Below the pieces are notes generated by a model. The model was not told where the DNA came from and did no database searches. It saw only the letters and a list, made by a program, of their open reading frames with translations. Source: Lachnospiraceae bacterium (GTDB lineage: Bacteria > Bacillota > Clostridia > Lachnospirales > Lachnospiraceae). From it: 61,569 nt of DNA. Shown here one piece after another: positions 27,094 to 35,464 of the stretch. Made by a program: the position numbers and the translations under genes. The stretch spans positions 1 through 61,569 of the forward strand of contig JAILID010000092.1 in assembly GCA_024695465.1 (NCBI GenBank), written 5' to 3'. Each line of letters starts with the position of its first letter. The first letter of the stretch is position 1.

Positions 27094-27130
27094 AATAAAC
27101 ACTTTGTGTTTGTGCCTTTTGAGGTTTATA

Positions 27131-27868
27131 ATGAATAGACTGATCGACATACATTCTCATATTATTCCAGGAGTCGATGACGGAGCAAAGACGATAGATG
27201 ATTCAATCGCGATTCTCAAGGCGGAAATTGAGCAGGGTGTGACGGACATTATACTTACTCCTCATTTCAGAATGGGTATGTTCGAAACACCCAGAGCTTT
27301 TGTAGAGAAGCAGTTTCGCCTTCTTTGTGATGAGTCGGAGAAACTCTTTCCGGATCTGAAGCTTTATCTTGGCTGTGAATTTCACTCTAATTCGGAACTT
27401 GCAGATATGGTCGCGATGGAATCGCGGTATCGAATGATCGGAACGGAATATGTGCTCCTTGAATTTTCCTCGCTGCATTCGAAAAATTATATCAGGGGAC
27501 AGGTATATGCATTGACGGCAAGAGGCTTTTGCCCTGTCATCGCGCACTGTGAAAGATACCAGGCTTTTTTAGATGATTTTAATTTTTCCCGGGATCTGAC
27601 CGGCATGGGGGCTGAGCTTCAGGTTAATGCGGACAGTGTGATCGGAAAGTGCGGATGGGGTACAAAACGATTTGTGAGAAAACTGCTGAAATCGGGAATG
27701 GCTGCTTATATCGGCAGTGATGTTCACGATGTAAGGGAAAGAGCGACGCATATTGGTGAAGCCAGGAGATATGTTGAAAAAACGGCAGGACAAGTCGCTG
27801 CGGAAAGGATTTTTGAGGAAAATCCGATTCGAATTATTAACGCTTCAAATTTAAGGAGGTTGTATTAA
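27131..27868 (+). CDS. cpsB: CpsB/CapC-type tyrosine-protein phosphatase (PHP family)
   Basis: Manganese-dependent phosphatase that removes phosphate from the CpsD tyrosine kinase, controlling capsule length. 245 residues with the PHP metal ligands in DIHSHIIPGVDDGAKT, the TPHF histidine, YLGCEFH, HCERY and the final SDVH. The ATG at 27131 with GAGG six bases upstream is favoured over an earlier in-frame start at 27104 that would add a cysteine-rich stretch. Its stop overlaps the cpsC ATG by one base. Its own strong promoter separates it from the sortase. Confidence 0.93.
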   Translation: MNRLIDIHSHIIPGVDDGAKTIDDSIAILKAEIEQGVTDIILTPHFRMGMFETPRAFVEKQFRLLCDESEKLFPDLKLYLGCEFHSNSELADMVAMESRYRMIGTEYVLLEFSSLHSKNYIRGQVYALTARGFCPVIAHCERYQAFLDDFNFSRDLTGMGAELQVNADSVIGKCGWGTKRFVRKLLKSGMAAYIGSDVHDVRERATHIGEARRYVEKTAGQVAAERIFEENPIRIINASNLRRLY

Positions 27869-28551
27869 TGGGACGCCAGAATGAAGATGAGATGGAGATT
27901 GATTTACAGGAACTGTTTTTTGTGATTATCGGCCGTTGGGGGGTAATTCTTTCGGCTATGCTTGCCCTGGGCGTTCTGGGCTTTTTCTATGGACGTTTTT
28001 TCGTAGTGCCTGAATATTCCTCTACAGCTACTCTTTTTGTCCTCAGTAAAAGCACATCTATTACTTCTATGGCTGATATACAGGTAGGAACCAATCTTAC
28101 CTCCGATTATATGGAGGTGGTAAAAACGCGTCCGGTTGTTGAAAAGGTGATGGATTCGCTGAATATTGACGGCAAGTATGAAAACTTTGTACATAAGATC
28201 AGCGTGACGAATCCTTCAAATACCAGATTCCTGAAAATCACTGTCCAGGATGCTGACGCTGTATTTGCCAAGACGGTTGTCGATGAGCTGGCGGACGTCT
28301 CCGCTGCTTTCATATCCGAAAAAATGGATCAGGAAGCCCCGAATATCATCAGTTACGGTTATTCGGATGGTTCGCCGGTGACTCATGGCTCTTACTATTA
28401 CTGTGCTTTAGCTGCTTTGGCTGGAATGGTGATCTCAATCGGCATCATCGTAGTATTTTATCTGCTGAATGATAAGATTATGAATCCTGAGGATATTGAG
28501 AAGAAAACAGGGCTTCATGTTCTTGCTTCTCTGCCTTTAGAAGAAGATTGA
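27868..28551 (+). CDS. cpsC: CpsC-type chain-length/kinase-activator protein (Wzz family)
   Basis: Membrane adaptor that activates CpsD and sets polymer length. 227 residues: EIDLQELFFVIIGRW, first helix (ILSAMLALGVLGFFYG), extracellular region with the family's TATLFVLSKS and MEVVKTRPVVEKVM, second helix (CALAALAGMVISIGIIVVFYL) and the exit motif NPEDIEKKTGLHVLASLP. Unlike the 16.7-kb Wzz protein it stops right after this and relies on the separate kinase encoded next. AAGGAGG provides the ribosome site, overlapping the cpsB end. Confidence 0.93.
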   Translation: MGRQNEDEMEIDLQELFFVIIGRWGVILSAMLALGVLGFFYGRFFVVPEYSSTATLFVLSKSTSITSMADIQVGTNLTSDYMEVVKTRPVVEKVMDSLNIDGKYENFVHKISVTNPSNTRFLKITVQDADAVFAKTVVDELADVSAAFISEKMDQEAPNIISYGYSDGSPVTHGSYYYCALAALAGMVISIGIIVVFYLLNDKIMNPEDIEKKTGLHVLASLPLEED

Positions 28552-28578
28552 TAGAAGACTTGGAGGAATGCGTTTTTT

Positions 28579-29325
28579 ATGGAAAAGGTTTTTATTAAGT
28601 TCGATAAGGATCCCCAGTATACGATGAAGGAATCGCTCAGAACGCTCAGAACAAATATCCAGTTCTGCGGTGATGATGTAAGAACAATTCTTTTTACCAG
28701 CTGTATCCCCGATGAAGGGAAAAGCTCTGTTGTTCTCAACCTGGCCAGATCCATCAGTGAATCCGGGAAAAATGTTCTGCTCATAGATACGGACATGCGC
28801 AAATCGGTTTTGTTAAGAACGCTGCATGCCAGGGGAGAAAACAACAAGGAAATTTTTGGCCTTTCTCATTACCTGTCGGGACAGAAAAATATTGAGGAGG
28901 TCTTCTATTCGACGGATGTTCCCGGCTTCTTTGTTGTTTTTGCCGGTCCAAGCGTTCCGAATCCTACGGAAATTTTGGAAAAGAATTATATGAAGGAACT
29001 GATCGATCTCGGAAGAAGTTATTTCGATTATGTTCTGGTTGACTGCGCGCCGCTTGGCGCGGCTATTGACGCCGCTGTCGTCGCTAAGTATTGTGATGGG
29101 GCTGTTTTGGTAGTTGAGCAGGGTGTCGTCAACTTCCGTATGCTTCTCGATAGTAAAAAACAGCTTGAAGCATCCGGCATTCGAATCCTTGGATCTGTGA
29201 TCAATAAGGTCAAGATGAAGAAAAGTAATTATTACTATAAGAAGTACTATGGGGGTTATGGTAATTACTACGGTGGTTCTGAGGATGACCATGACAAACA
29301 CTTTTCCGGCAATAAAGACAAATAA
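28579..29325 (+). CDS. cpsD: CpsD-type bacterial tyrosine kinase
   Basis: Cytosolic BY-kinase that autophosphorylates on C-terminal tyrosines. 248 residues: activator-binding ESLRTLRTNIQFC, Walker A in CIPDEGKSSVVLN (about 42-54), Walker A' LLIDTDMRKS, Walker B VLVDCAPLG, and a tyrosine-rich tail (about 223-237) with some nine Tyr in NYYYKKYYGGYGNYYGG. All catalytic motifs are intact, in contrast to the pseudo-kinase domain of the Wzz protein at 16.7 kb. Cooperates with CpsC and is reset by CpsB. Followed 29 bases later by a membrane protein that may be a partner. Confidence 0.94.
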   Translation: MEKVFIKFDKDPQYTMKESLRTLRTNIQFCGDDVRTILFTSCIPDEGKSSVVLNLARSISESGKNVLLIDTDMRKSVLLRTLHARGENNKEIFGLSHYLSGQKNIEEVFYSTDVPGFFVVFAGPSVPNPTEILEKNYMKELIDLGRSYFDYVLVDCAPLGAAIDAAVVAKYCDGAVLVVEQGVVNFRMLLDSKKQLEASGIRILGSVINKVKMKKSNYYYKKYYGGYGNYYGGSEDDHDKHFSGNKDK

Positions 29326-29354
29326 GATTGACTTCAGCGACAGGAGGGATCGAT

Positions 29355-30644
29355 ATGTCAGAGCTGGATAGGAATATTTCGAGCGCGCTTTCCCAAAAAT
29401 CGAAAACGAATAACAAAAAGCCTGTTCAGTCTGAATCACAGTTGATCAGTTCTTTAAATCAGGCTTTTCAAGATAAGAAAAAAACGGAAGCGCCCCGCAT
29501 TGCTGTCTCCGGAAAAGAGATGGAGAGAGAACTGGACTATAAATTGAACCAGATGGCGGAAGCGCCTGATGAGGGAGATTTTGAAACAGACACGAAGGCT
29601 GATGCTATTGATCGAAAGACCTTCGATCGGAAATCATCGCTTGAAACTGATACGAAGGTTTCCGTTGCTGATGTCAGGCAGAATGTTTTGAAAGAGAAGA
29701 ATATTCCTTCTTTCGAAAAGCAGGATACTGTCAACAGTGTTTTTATCAAAGATATGTCTTCAACTCTTTCAAACGATGATTCGTTGAAGCGTGAGAAGGC
29801 GCAAAGAGAGACGGTTCCCTATCGTCATAATCATTCCGGAGAGAATTCTTCTTATCGGGCTTCCGGAGGAGGAAATTCGGTTCTTGGTTTTATGCTGACG
29901 ATATTCCTTATCGTTTCGGGCATTACAGGCAGCCTGCTGTTTTGTCTTTCTTCTGAAAAAATGATTGATCTGGCAATGAAACAGTCCGGCTGCGCTGCGT
30001 CTTTTGAAACTGATTTTTGGGATATGCTTAACGAAAGGATGGCCCGGCAGGGGAGGGTATTTGATTTTACTTCCGAGGCTGTGCCTGATGGACAAATAGT
30101 CTTTGATCTTAAGAAAGGCTTATCCGACGTTTTAAAAACCGGCAGTTATGATTTAAAGACTGTGAAAACGGAAAGTCATGTTCTCGCGTATGTTGAAGAG
30201 AATGGCGGCAGCCTGGAGGCAGACGAAGTACAGGCTGTCGGGCAGGAATTTTTATCCTTTTATCAGGAAAAAATGGATGATTTTCTTTCATTTTTTTCTA
30301 TAATCGGAAATGGATTGTTCAAAAACACACTGCTTTTGATTTTTGCCTTCAGCGTTGCAATCTGTCTGATTCTTTTCTTAATTATGAGAAGGAATTCCGG
30401 ATGGTCTGGACACATGATCGCCGAAAAAGTGTCTTTTGGCATTTCCGCCCTGCTATTGTCCGCCGCCTCAGCCGGTTTTTTGATTACGGGAGTCACCGGA
30501 AAGCTGGAGTTGGCTTCAAAGTCTGTTGAAATTCTCTGCAGAGGTTTTTTTACTCTTTTTCTTATGACGCTTATTGCTGTTGCGGCTGGATATTTTATCA
30601 CGATGCTCAGCTTGATGATTGCAGCGGCTGGGGATCCTTCCTGA
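29355..30644 (+). CDS. Unknown four-helix membrane protein at the end of the capsule locus
   Basis: 429 residues, no family recognised. The first 175 or so are hydrophilic, charged and probably disordered, with a near-repeat ETDTK at two places about 25 residues apart. A first membrane helix follows (VLGFMLTIFLIVSGITGSLLF), then an external domain of about 120 residues and three further helices (TLLLIFAFSVAICLILFLIM; FGISALLLSAASAGFLITGV; FLMTLIAVAAGYFITMLSLM). ATG at 29355 with AGGAGGG five bases upstream. Co-oriented with cpsBCD and closed by a terminator, so it is probably part of that unit. Its long cytosolic tail would be accessible to CpsD (inference). Confidence 0.7.
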   Translation: MSELDRNISSALSQKSKTNNKKPVQSESQLISSLNQAFQDKKKTEAPRIAVSGKEMERELDYKLNQMAEAPDEGDFETDTKADAIDRKTFDRKSSLETDTKVSVADVRQNVLKEKNIPSFEKQDTVNSVFIKDMSSTLSNDDSLKREKAQRETVPYRHNHSGENSSYRASGGGNSVLGFMLTIFLIVSGITGSLLFCLSSEKMIDLAMKQSGCAASFETDFWDMLNERMARQGRVFDFTSEAVPDGQIVFDLKKGLSDVLKTGSYDLKTVKTESHVLAYVEENGGSLEADEVQAVGQEFLSFYQEKMDDFLSFFSIIGNGLFKNTLLLIFAFSVAICLILFLIMRRNSGWSGHMIAEKVSFGISALLLSAASAGFLITGVTGKLELASKSVEILCRGFFTLFLMTLIAVAAGYFITMLSLMIAAAGDPS

Positions 30645-30702
30645 GCCGCCCGGAATGCATATGACGGTGAAAGTTCGGGAAATTATATTTTGTTCTTTAG
30701 CA

Positions 30703-30740
30703 AAACGGTGCGGCGCAAGCCGCGCCGTTTCTTTGCATTT
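30703..30740 (+). terminator. Terminator of the capsule locus
   Basis: 12-bp stem (AAACGGTGCGGC with GCCGCGCCGTTT, one G-U pair) and a GCAA tetraloop, followed by CTTTGCATTTT. It lies 58 bases after the last capsule gene. Confidence 0.85.
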
Positions 30741-30765
30741 TATCTGGATTGAACAATTTTTATCG

Positions 30766-30794
30766 TTGCGCTTATTCAATTTATGTCTTATAAT
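30766..30794 (+). promoter_or_regulatory. ptsI promoter
   Basis: TTGCGC (30766-30771), 17-base spacer, perfect TATAAT (30789-30794), with a 70-base leader to ptsI. Confidence 0.75.
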
Positions 30795-30868
30795 ATAAGA
30801 AGTTGCTAACGTTCATTCCTGAATTTCTTGATTATTCGGGAAATATTACAAGATAAAGGAGCTCTACT

Positions 30869-32485
30869 ATGGAGAAATTTACCGGTAAGGCGGCATATCA
30901 GGGGATTGCTATCGGAAAGATAGCAGAGATGGTTAAGAATGACGGTGCTGTACGCAGGGAGCATGTCAATGATGTCGAAGCAGAAATTGCCCGTGTTGCG
31001 GCTGCTAAAGAACAGGCTATCAGTGAGCTGCAGGCTCTTTATGAGAAAGCTTTAAAAGACGTAGGTGAAACGCATGCGGAGATCTTTGGCGTCCATCAGA
31101 TGATGCTTGAAGATGAAGATTTCAACGAAGCAATCGAGGAGATGATCAAGGAGCAGAAAGTTAACGCTGAGTTTGCTGTCGCGACAACCGGAGATAACTT
31201 CGCGGAAATGTTTGCAAGCATGGAAGACGAATATATGAGAGGCCGCGCGGCAGACATCAAGGATATTTCTTCCAGACTTATTAACGATCTGCAGGGAGGC
31301 GGGAGCAGCGCGAATGTGTTTACGGAGCCTGTTATCCTTGTTGCAGATGATCTTGCGCCTTCGGAGACGGTACAGCTTGACAAGGCCATGGTTCTCTCTT
31401 TCGTGACCAGAGCCGGCTCTACGAATTCTCATACGGCAATCCTGGCCCGTACCATGAATATTCCGGCCTTGGTGCAGGTTCCGATTCCGAATAATGTGAA
31501 TGGAAAGGTCGCTATTGTAGACGGCATGAAGAGCTTGATTATCGTTGATCCGGACGAGGACACTCTTGCTGAATATAAAGCGCTTCAGGAGAAGGAAACG
31601 GAGAAGAAGAAACTGCTCAACGAAATGAAGGGCAAAGATACCGTGACAAAGTCCGGCCGTCATATCAAGCTGTATGGAAATATCGGGGGCGTCGGCGATG
31701 TCGCTTATGTTCTGGAAAATGACGCGGCAGGCGTAGGCCTGTTCCGCTCTGAGTTCCTTTATCTCCAGAATGATGATTATCCTTCTGAAGAGCAGCAGTT
31801 CCAGGCTTATAAGAAGGTTGCTGAGCTGATGGCCGGAAAGCAGGTCATCATCCGCACTTTGGATATCGGAGCTGACAAGCAGATTGATTATTTCAAGCTC
31901 GACAAAGAGGAAAACCCGGCTCTTGGTTTCCGAGCGGTTCGTATCTGCCTTGAAAGAGAGGAGATTTTCCGCACGCAGCTTCGCGCCCTGCTTCGCGCAT
32001 CCGCCTTTGGAAATATCGCGATCATGTTCCCGATGATTGCTTCCAGGTGGGAAGTTGAGACCTGCCTTAAGACTCTCGAATCTGTCAAGCATGAGCTCAT
32101 GGCCAGAGACGTCCAGTTTAAACAGGATATTTCTGTAGGTATCATGATAGAGACCCCGGCGTCCGTCCTTATTGCGGATGAGCTGGCGGAACTTGTCGAT
32201 TTCTTCTCAATCGGAACGAATGACCTGACTCAGTATACGCTTGCGATTGACCGTCAGAATCAGAAGCTTGAGAGATTCTTCAACGCCCATCATCCGGCCG
32301 TCTTAAAAGCGATTCAGATGACGATCGACGCAGGCCACAGACATGGTATCTGGGTTGGAATCTGCGGCGAACTTGGAGCTGATCCGGAGCTTACAGAGAC
32401 CTTTGTCAAGATGGGAATTGACGAGCTTTCTATGAGCCCGTCGTCTATTCTTCGCACCAGGAAGGCTATCCGGGATATGGATTAA
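30869..32485 (+). CDS. ptsI: PTS enzyme I (phosphoenolpyruvate-protein phosphotransferase)
   Basis: Starts the sugar phosphotransferase chain by passing phosphate from PEP to HPr. 538 residues, a little short of the usual 570, ending at SPSSILRTRKAIRDMD. The phosphorylated His188 lies in GSTNSHTAILART; the PEP-binding barrel has FRSEFLYL, GFRAVRICL, MFPMIAS, GIMIETPAS, FFSIGTNDLTQYTLA and Cys499 in GICGEL. AAAGGAG sits before the ATG. ptsH is not adjacent, which is unusual since ptsH-ptsI are often paired. The gene forms its own transcription unit between a good promoter and a terminator. Frequent T-ending codons suggest high expression or local composition (impression, not computed). Confidence 0.97.
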   Translation: MEKFTGKAAYQGIAIGKIAEMVKNDGAVRREHVNDVEAEIARVAAAKEQAISELQALYEKALKDVGETHAEIFGVHQMMLEDEDFNEAIEEMIKEQKVNAEFAVATTGDNFAEMFASMEDEYMRGRAADIKDISSRLINDLQGGGSSANVFTEPVILVADDLAPSETVQLDKAMVLSFVTRAGSTNSHTAILARTMNIPALVQVPIPNNVNGKVAIVDGMKSLIIVDPDEDTLAEYKALQEKETEKKKLLNEMKGKDTVTKSGRHIKLYGNIGGVGDVAYVLENDAAGVGLFRSEFLYLQNDDYPSEEQQFQAYKKVAELMAGKQVIIRTLDIGADKQIDYFKLDKEENPALGFRAVRICLEREEIFRTQLRALLRASAFGNIAIMFPMIASRWEVETCLKTLESVKHELMARDVQFKQDISVGIMIETPASVLIADELAELVDFFSIGTNDLTQYTLAIDRQNQKLERFFNAHHPAVLKAIQMTIDAGHRHGIWVGICGELGADPELTETFVKMGIDELSMSPSSILRTRKAIRDMD

Positions 32486-32495
32486 TTGTTTTTTC

Positions 32496-32524
32496 ACGCC
32501 GGGGCGTCAGCCCCGGCGTTTTCT
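32496..32524 (+). terminator. ptsI terminator
   Basis: Perfect 10-bp stem ACGCCGGGGC/GCCCCGGCGT with a GTCA loop, followed by TTTTC. Confidence 0.88.
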
Positions 32525-32553
32525 ATCCGTGATCGAAAAATATAAAAAAGAGC

Positions 32554-32582
32554 TTGACAGAGAAGAACCTAAGCGTTATAAT
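32554..32582 (+). promoter_or_regulatory. tRNA-Arg promoter (consensus)
   Basis: TTGACA (32554-32559), 17-base spacer, TATAAT (32577-32582): a perfect consensus promoter 25 bases before the tRNA, as expected for a stable RNA gene. Confidence 0.9.
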
Positions 32583-32607
32583 CTTCTACGTTGCAGGAAG
32601 CAGCAAT

Positions 32608-32681
32608 GTTCGGGTAGCTCAGCTGGATAGAGCGTCTGGCTACGGACCAGAAGGTCGCGAGTTCGAATCTTGTCCCGAACG
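32608..32681 (+). tRNA. tRNA-Arg (anticodon ACG)
   Basis: 74-base cloverleaf: acceptor GTTCGGG pairs with CCCGAAC, D-arm GCTC/GAGC, anticodon stem TCTGG/CCAGA enclosing the loop CTACGGA (anticodon ACG), T-arm with TTCGAAT. CCA is not encoded. ACG is normally edited to ICG and reads CGU/CGC/CGA. It has its own promoter and terminator. Confidence 0.96.
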
Positions 32682-32686
32682 TTTAG

Positions 32687-32714
32687 GATACACCGTAAGG
32701 TGTATCTTTTTTTT
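32687..32714 (+). terminator. Terminator after tRNA-Arg
   Basis: 8-bp stem GATACACC/GGTGTATC, GTAA loop and eight T. It begins 6 bases after the mature tRNA end. Confidence 0.93.
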
Positions 32715-32831
32715 GGCGTCGCTGGAGCGCGAAGGGCGGAGGTGCGTATTATCATATGGCAATGCCTGTCAGCGCGGCCGCGCCGGGCAGGCCTGCATGC
32801 CGGGGCGGCCGCTGCAATTGCAAATCCTGTC

Positions 32832-32860
32832 TTTTCACGAACTTCTATTTATGCTAAAAT
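32832..32860 (+). promoter_or_regulatory. Probable promoter for the HAAS protein and fbp
   Basis: TTTTCA (32832-32837), 17-base spacer, TAAAAT (32855-32860) with an upstream TGC. The GC-rich stretch 32715-32830 before it holds no recognisable gene. Confidence 0.55.
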
Positions 32861-32908
32861 ATACAAAACGAAAAGCGATGATTTTTCATCTTTAAGGAGG
32901 AAGCCTCA

Positions 32909-33490
32909 ATGACCAAGCAGGAATTTATAGATGCGCTTTCCGCCAAGCTTTCAGAGGATCTCGATGAGACTTCTGTCTATAACGAAATGCAGTATTATGC
33001 CGGATACATAGATGCGGAGCTTGCCAGAGGTCGCAGCGAAGAGGAAATTATTGGGGAACTTGGAGATCCGATCCTGATTGCAAGGAATATCAGTGAATCG
33101 CCTCGTTCCGCACGGGACAATTATACGGAAGATCCCTACTCGGAAGGCTATTCCGAGGCAGCCTATCGTTCGGGAACTGAAAACAGGACATCGGATGACG
33201 GGGAATGGGATTATACGGAGATACCTCCGTATAAGGAGCCGGAGGAACAGAAAATGTTTGACGACGGCTTCTTCGAGCGGCAGCCCAAACAGCAGGTGGA
33301 GCGTACGGACAGTGCATTTCGGAAGCCTTCCGGAGAGTTTAACTGGGGGCTGGTTACAGGCATCCTTATTGTGCTGCTGCTGTTCCTTCTTATCATTTCG
33401 GTTGCCGCCCATCTGATCCGCGTATTTTGGCCTCTTATCGTTATGATCGCTGTCTTTACAGGGTTAAGTTCATTTTTTAAACGGAGATAA
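32909..33490 (+). CDS. HAAS/DUF1700-type membrane protein
   Basis: 193 residues. The N-terminal 60 residues (MTKQEFIDALSAKL, then ARGRSEEEIIGELGDP) match the HAAS/DUF1700 helical domain usually encoded beside a PadR-family repressor. A charged, Tyr/Glu-rich spacer follows (about 70-140), then one or two membrane helices (GLVTGILIVLLLFLLIISVAAHLI; FWPLIVMIAVFTGLSSFF). AAGGAGGAAGCC gives a strong ribosome site. No PadR gene is adjacent; fbp follows after five bases and may share its transcript. Function unknown; the family is thought to take part in envelope regulation. Confidence 0.75.
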   Translation: MTKQEFIDALSAKLSEDLDETSVYNEMQYYAGYIDAELARGRSEEEIIGELGDPILIARNISESPRSARDNYTEDPYSEGYSEAAYRSGTENRTSDDGEWDYTEIPPYKEPEEQKMFDDGFFERQPKQQVERTDSAFRKPSGEFNWGLVTGILIVLLLFLLIISVAAHLIRVFWPLIVMIAVFTGLSSFFKRR

Positions 33491-33495
33491 ATAAG

Positions 33496-35454
33496 ATGAC
33501 AGTAGAAAACATGGAACAGCGTTATCTTATGAGAATGTCGGAGCTGTATCCGACGATCGCCAGAGCTTCCACTGAGATTATTAATCTCAGTTCTATCCTC
33601 AATCTCCCAAAAGGGACGGAGCATTTTATTACAGACATACACGGAGAGTACGAAGCTTTTTCCCATGTCCTGCGAAACGGTTCGGGAGCGGTCAGAAAAA
33701 AAATCAATGAGTTGTACGCCCGCTCCCTTCCGGAACGGGATATAAAAGATCTCGCGACGCTTATCTATTATCCGAGCGAGAAGATTGCGCTTGTGAAAAA
33801 AGAAATACAGGATCCGGATGAGCTTGACAATTGGTATAAAGTCATGCTTTACCGCCTGGTAGAGGTCTGCAAATATACCGCAAGCAAATATACAAGATCC
33901 AAGGTCCGCAAGGCCATGACGGAGGATTTTGCCTATGTAATTGATGAGTTGATTACAGAGAGGGCGGATATTGCCGATAAGGAAGCCTATTACGACGAGA
34001 TCGTCAGCACGATCATCCGCATCGGACGGTCTGATCAGTTTATCAAGGCTATTGCGGAACTGATCCGGCGTCTCGTTGTCGATCACCTGCATATTCTCGG
34101 CGATATTTATGACCGGGGTTACGGTCCGGATGATATCATGGACGCGCTTATGGATTACCACAGCCTGGACATTCAGTGGGGCAACCACGATGTCGAGTGG
34201 ATGGGGGCGGCGGTGGGCCAGCCGGCCCTTGTCGCCTGTGTCGTCCGTTTCTGCGTGCGTTACGGCAATCTGGGTATTCTGGAAGATGGGTACGGAATCA
34301 ACCTTCTTCCACTTGCCCAGTTTGCGGAGAAGACATATGGGGACGACCCCTGCGAATGCTTTAAACTGAAAAGCAATGAGATACGCGGGGAGGAGACGGA
34401 ACTGAATGTCCGTATTCACAAAGCTATATCGGTGATCCAATTTAAGCTGGAGGGACAGCTGGTTGAAAAGAGAAAAGAATTCGATATGGCGGATCGGAAT
34501 CTCTTTTCAAAAGTGGATTTCGATACCTATGAGATCAGAATCGGGGATCAGAAGTATCCGATGAAGGATCATAACTTTCCGACAATCGATCCGGAAGATC
34601 CCAATCGCCTCTCTCCGGAAGAAGAGTACGTCATGGAAAGGCTTATCGGAGCGTTTACGAGCTGCAAGAGACTGCAGGAGCATATGCAGTTTCTGCTTAG
34701 AAAAGGCGAGCTGTATACGGTTTATAACGGGAACCTTATGTTCCATGGCTGTATGCCCCTGACGGAAGATGGGCATTTTAAAGAAGTCAGGGTTTATAAT
34801 AAAACGCTTAAAGGCCGCGCCCTCTACGATTATCTGGACACGCTTGTACGGCGGGCCTTCTTCTCCATGAATCCCCGTCACGTAGAGGAAGGAAAAGATA
34901 TTCTGTGGTGGATCTGGTGCAATAAGGATTCGCCTCTTTTCGGAAAAGATAAGATGGCCACCTTTGAGCGCTATTTTATTGATGATCCAAAGACCCACGA
35001 AGAAAAAAAGACGCCCTATTATAATCTGCTTGACGATGAGGAGGTTATAAACCGGATCCTGGCGGAGTTCGGCCTTCATGGTAACCATACGCACATCATC
35101 AACGGTCATGTCCCGGTGAAAAGAGGGCAGACTCCGACGCACTGCGGCGGAAGGGTTTTGGTCATAGACGGCGGTTTTTCGAAAGCCTATCAGGGGACGA
35201 CGGGAATCGCCGGTTATACCCTGATCTATAATTCCTGGGGAATGCGCCTGGTTGCGCACAAGCCGTTTACGTCCATGGAGGATGCTGTTGAGAGCGGAAC
35301 GGATATCCATTCGGACAATGTAATGGTGGAATCTTTCAGCAAGAGGCTTTGCGTCGGGGATACGGATGCCGGAAACCAGCTTCGGGAGAGTATCCGGGAA
35401 TTGGAGACGCTGCTGGCAGCTTATCGGAGCGGCGATATCGTGGAACGGCAATAG
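33496..35454 (+). CDS. fbp: Fructose-1,6-bisphosphatase, class III
   Basis: Gluconeogenic enzyme removing phosphate 1 from fructose-1,6-bisphosphate. This 652-residue form is the Firmicutes-type calcineurin-like phosphatase, unrelated to the E. coli class I enzyme. Metal-binding motifs: TDIHGEYEAF (from about residue 46), GDIYDRG (202-208) and GNHDVEWMGAA (229 on), plus late NGHVPVKRG and DGGFSKAYQ. It starts five bases after the HAAS gene with GGAG nearby. Ends ten bases before the AlaX-like gene. Confidence 0.97.
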   Translation: MTVENMEQRYLMRMSELYPTIARASTEIINLSSILNLPKGTEHFITDIHGEYEAFSHVLRNGSGAVRKKINELYARSLPERDIKDLATLIYYPSEKIALVKKEIQDPDELDNWYKVMLYRLVEVCKYTASKYTRSKVRKAMTEDFAYVIDELITERADIADKEAYYDEIVSTIIRIGRSDQFIKAIAELIRRLVVDHLHILGDIYDRGYGPDDIMDALMDYHSLDIQWGNHDVEWMGAAVGQPALVACVVRFCVRYGNLGILEDGYGINLLPLAQFAEKTYGDDPCECFKLKSNEIRGEETELNVRIHKAISVIQFKLEGQLVEKRKEFDMADRNLFSKVDFDTYEIRIGDQKYPMKDHNFPTIDPEDPNRLSPEEEYVMERLIGAFTSCKRLQEHMQFLLRKGELYTVYNGNLMFHGCMPLTEDGHFKEVRVYNKTLKGRALYDYLDTLVRRAFFSMNPRHVEEGKDILWWIWCNKDSPLFGKDKMATFERYFIDDPKTHEEKKTPYYNLLDDEEVINRILAEFGLHGNHTHIINGHVPVKRGQTPTHCGGRVLVIDGGFSKAYQGTTGIAGYTLIYNSWGMRLVAHKPFTSMEDAVESGTDIHSDNVMVESFSKRLCVGDTDAGNQLRESIRELETLLAAYRSGDIVERQ

Positions 35455-35464
35455 GAGCGGAGAA

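Noticed and set aside
32554..32895. Open frame of 113 codons across the tRNA-Arg region
   Set aside because: It contains the whole tRNA, its promoter and its terminator, lacks a ribosome site and resembles no protein.
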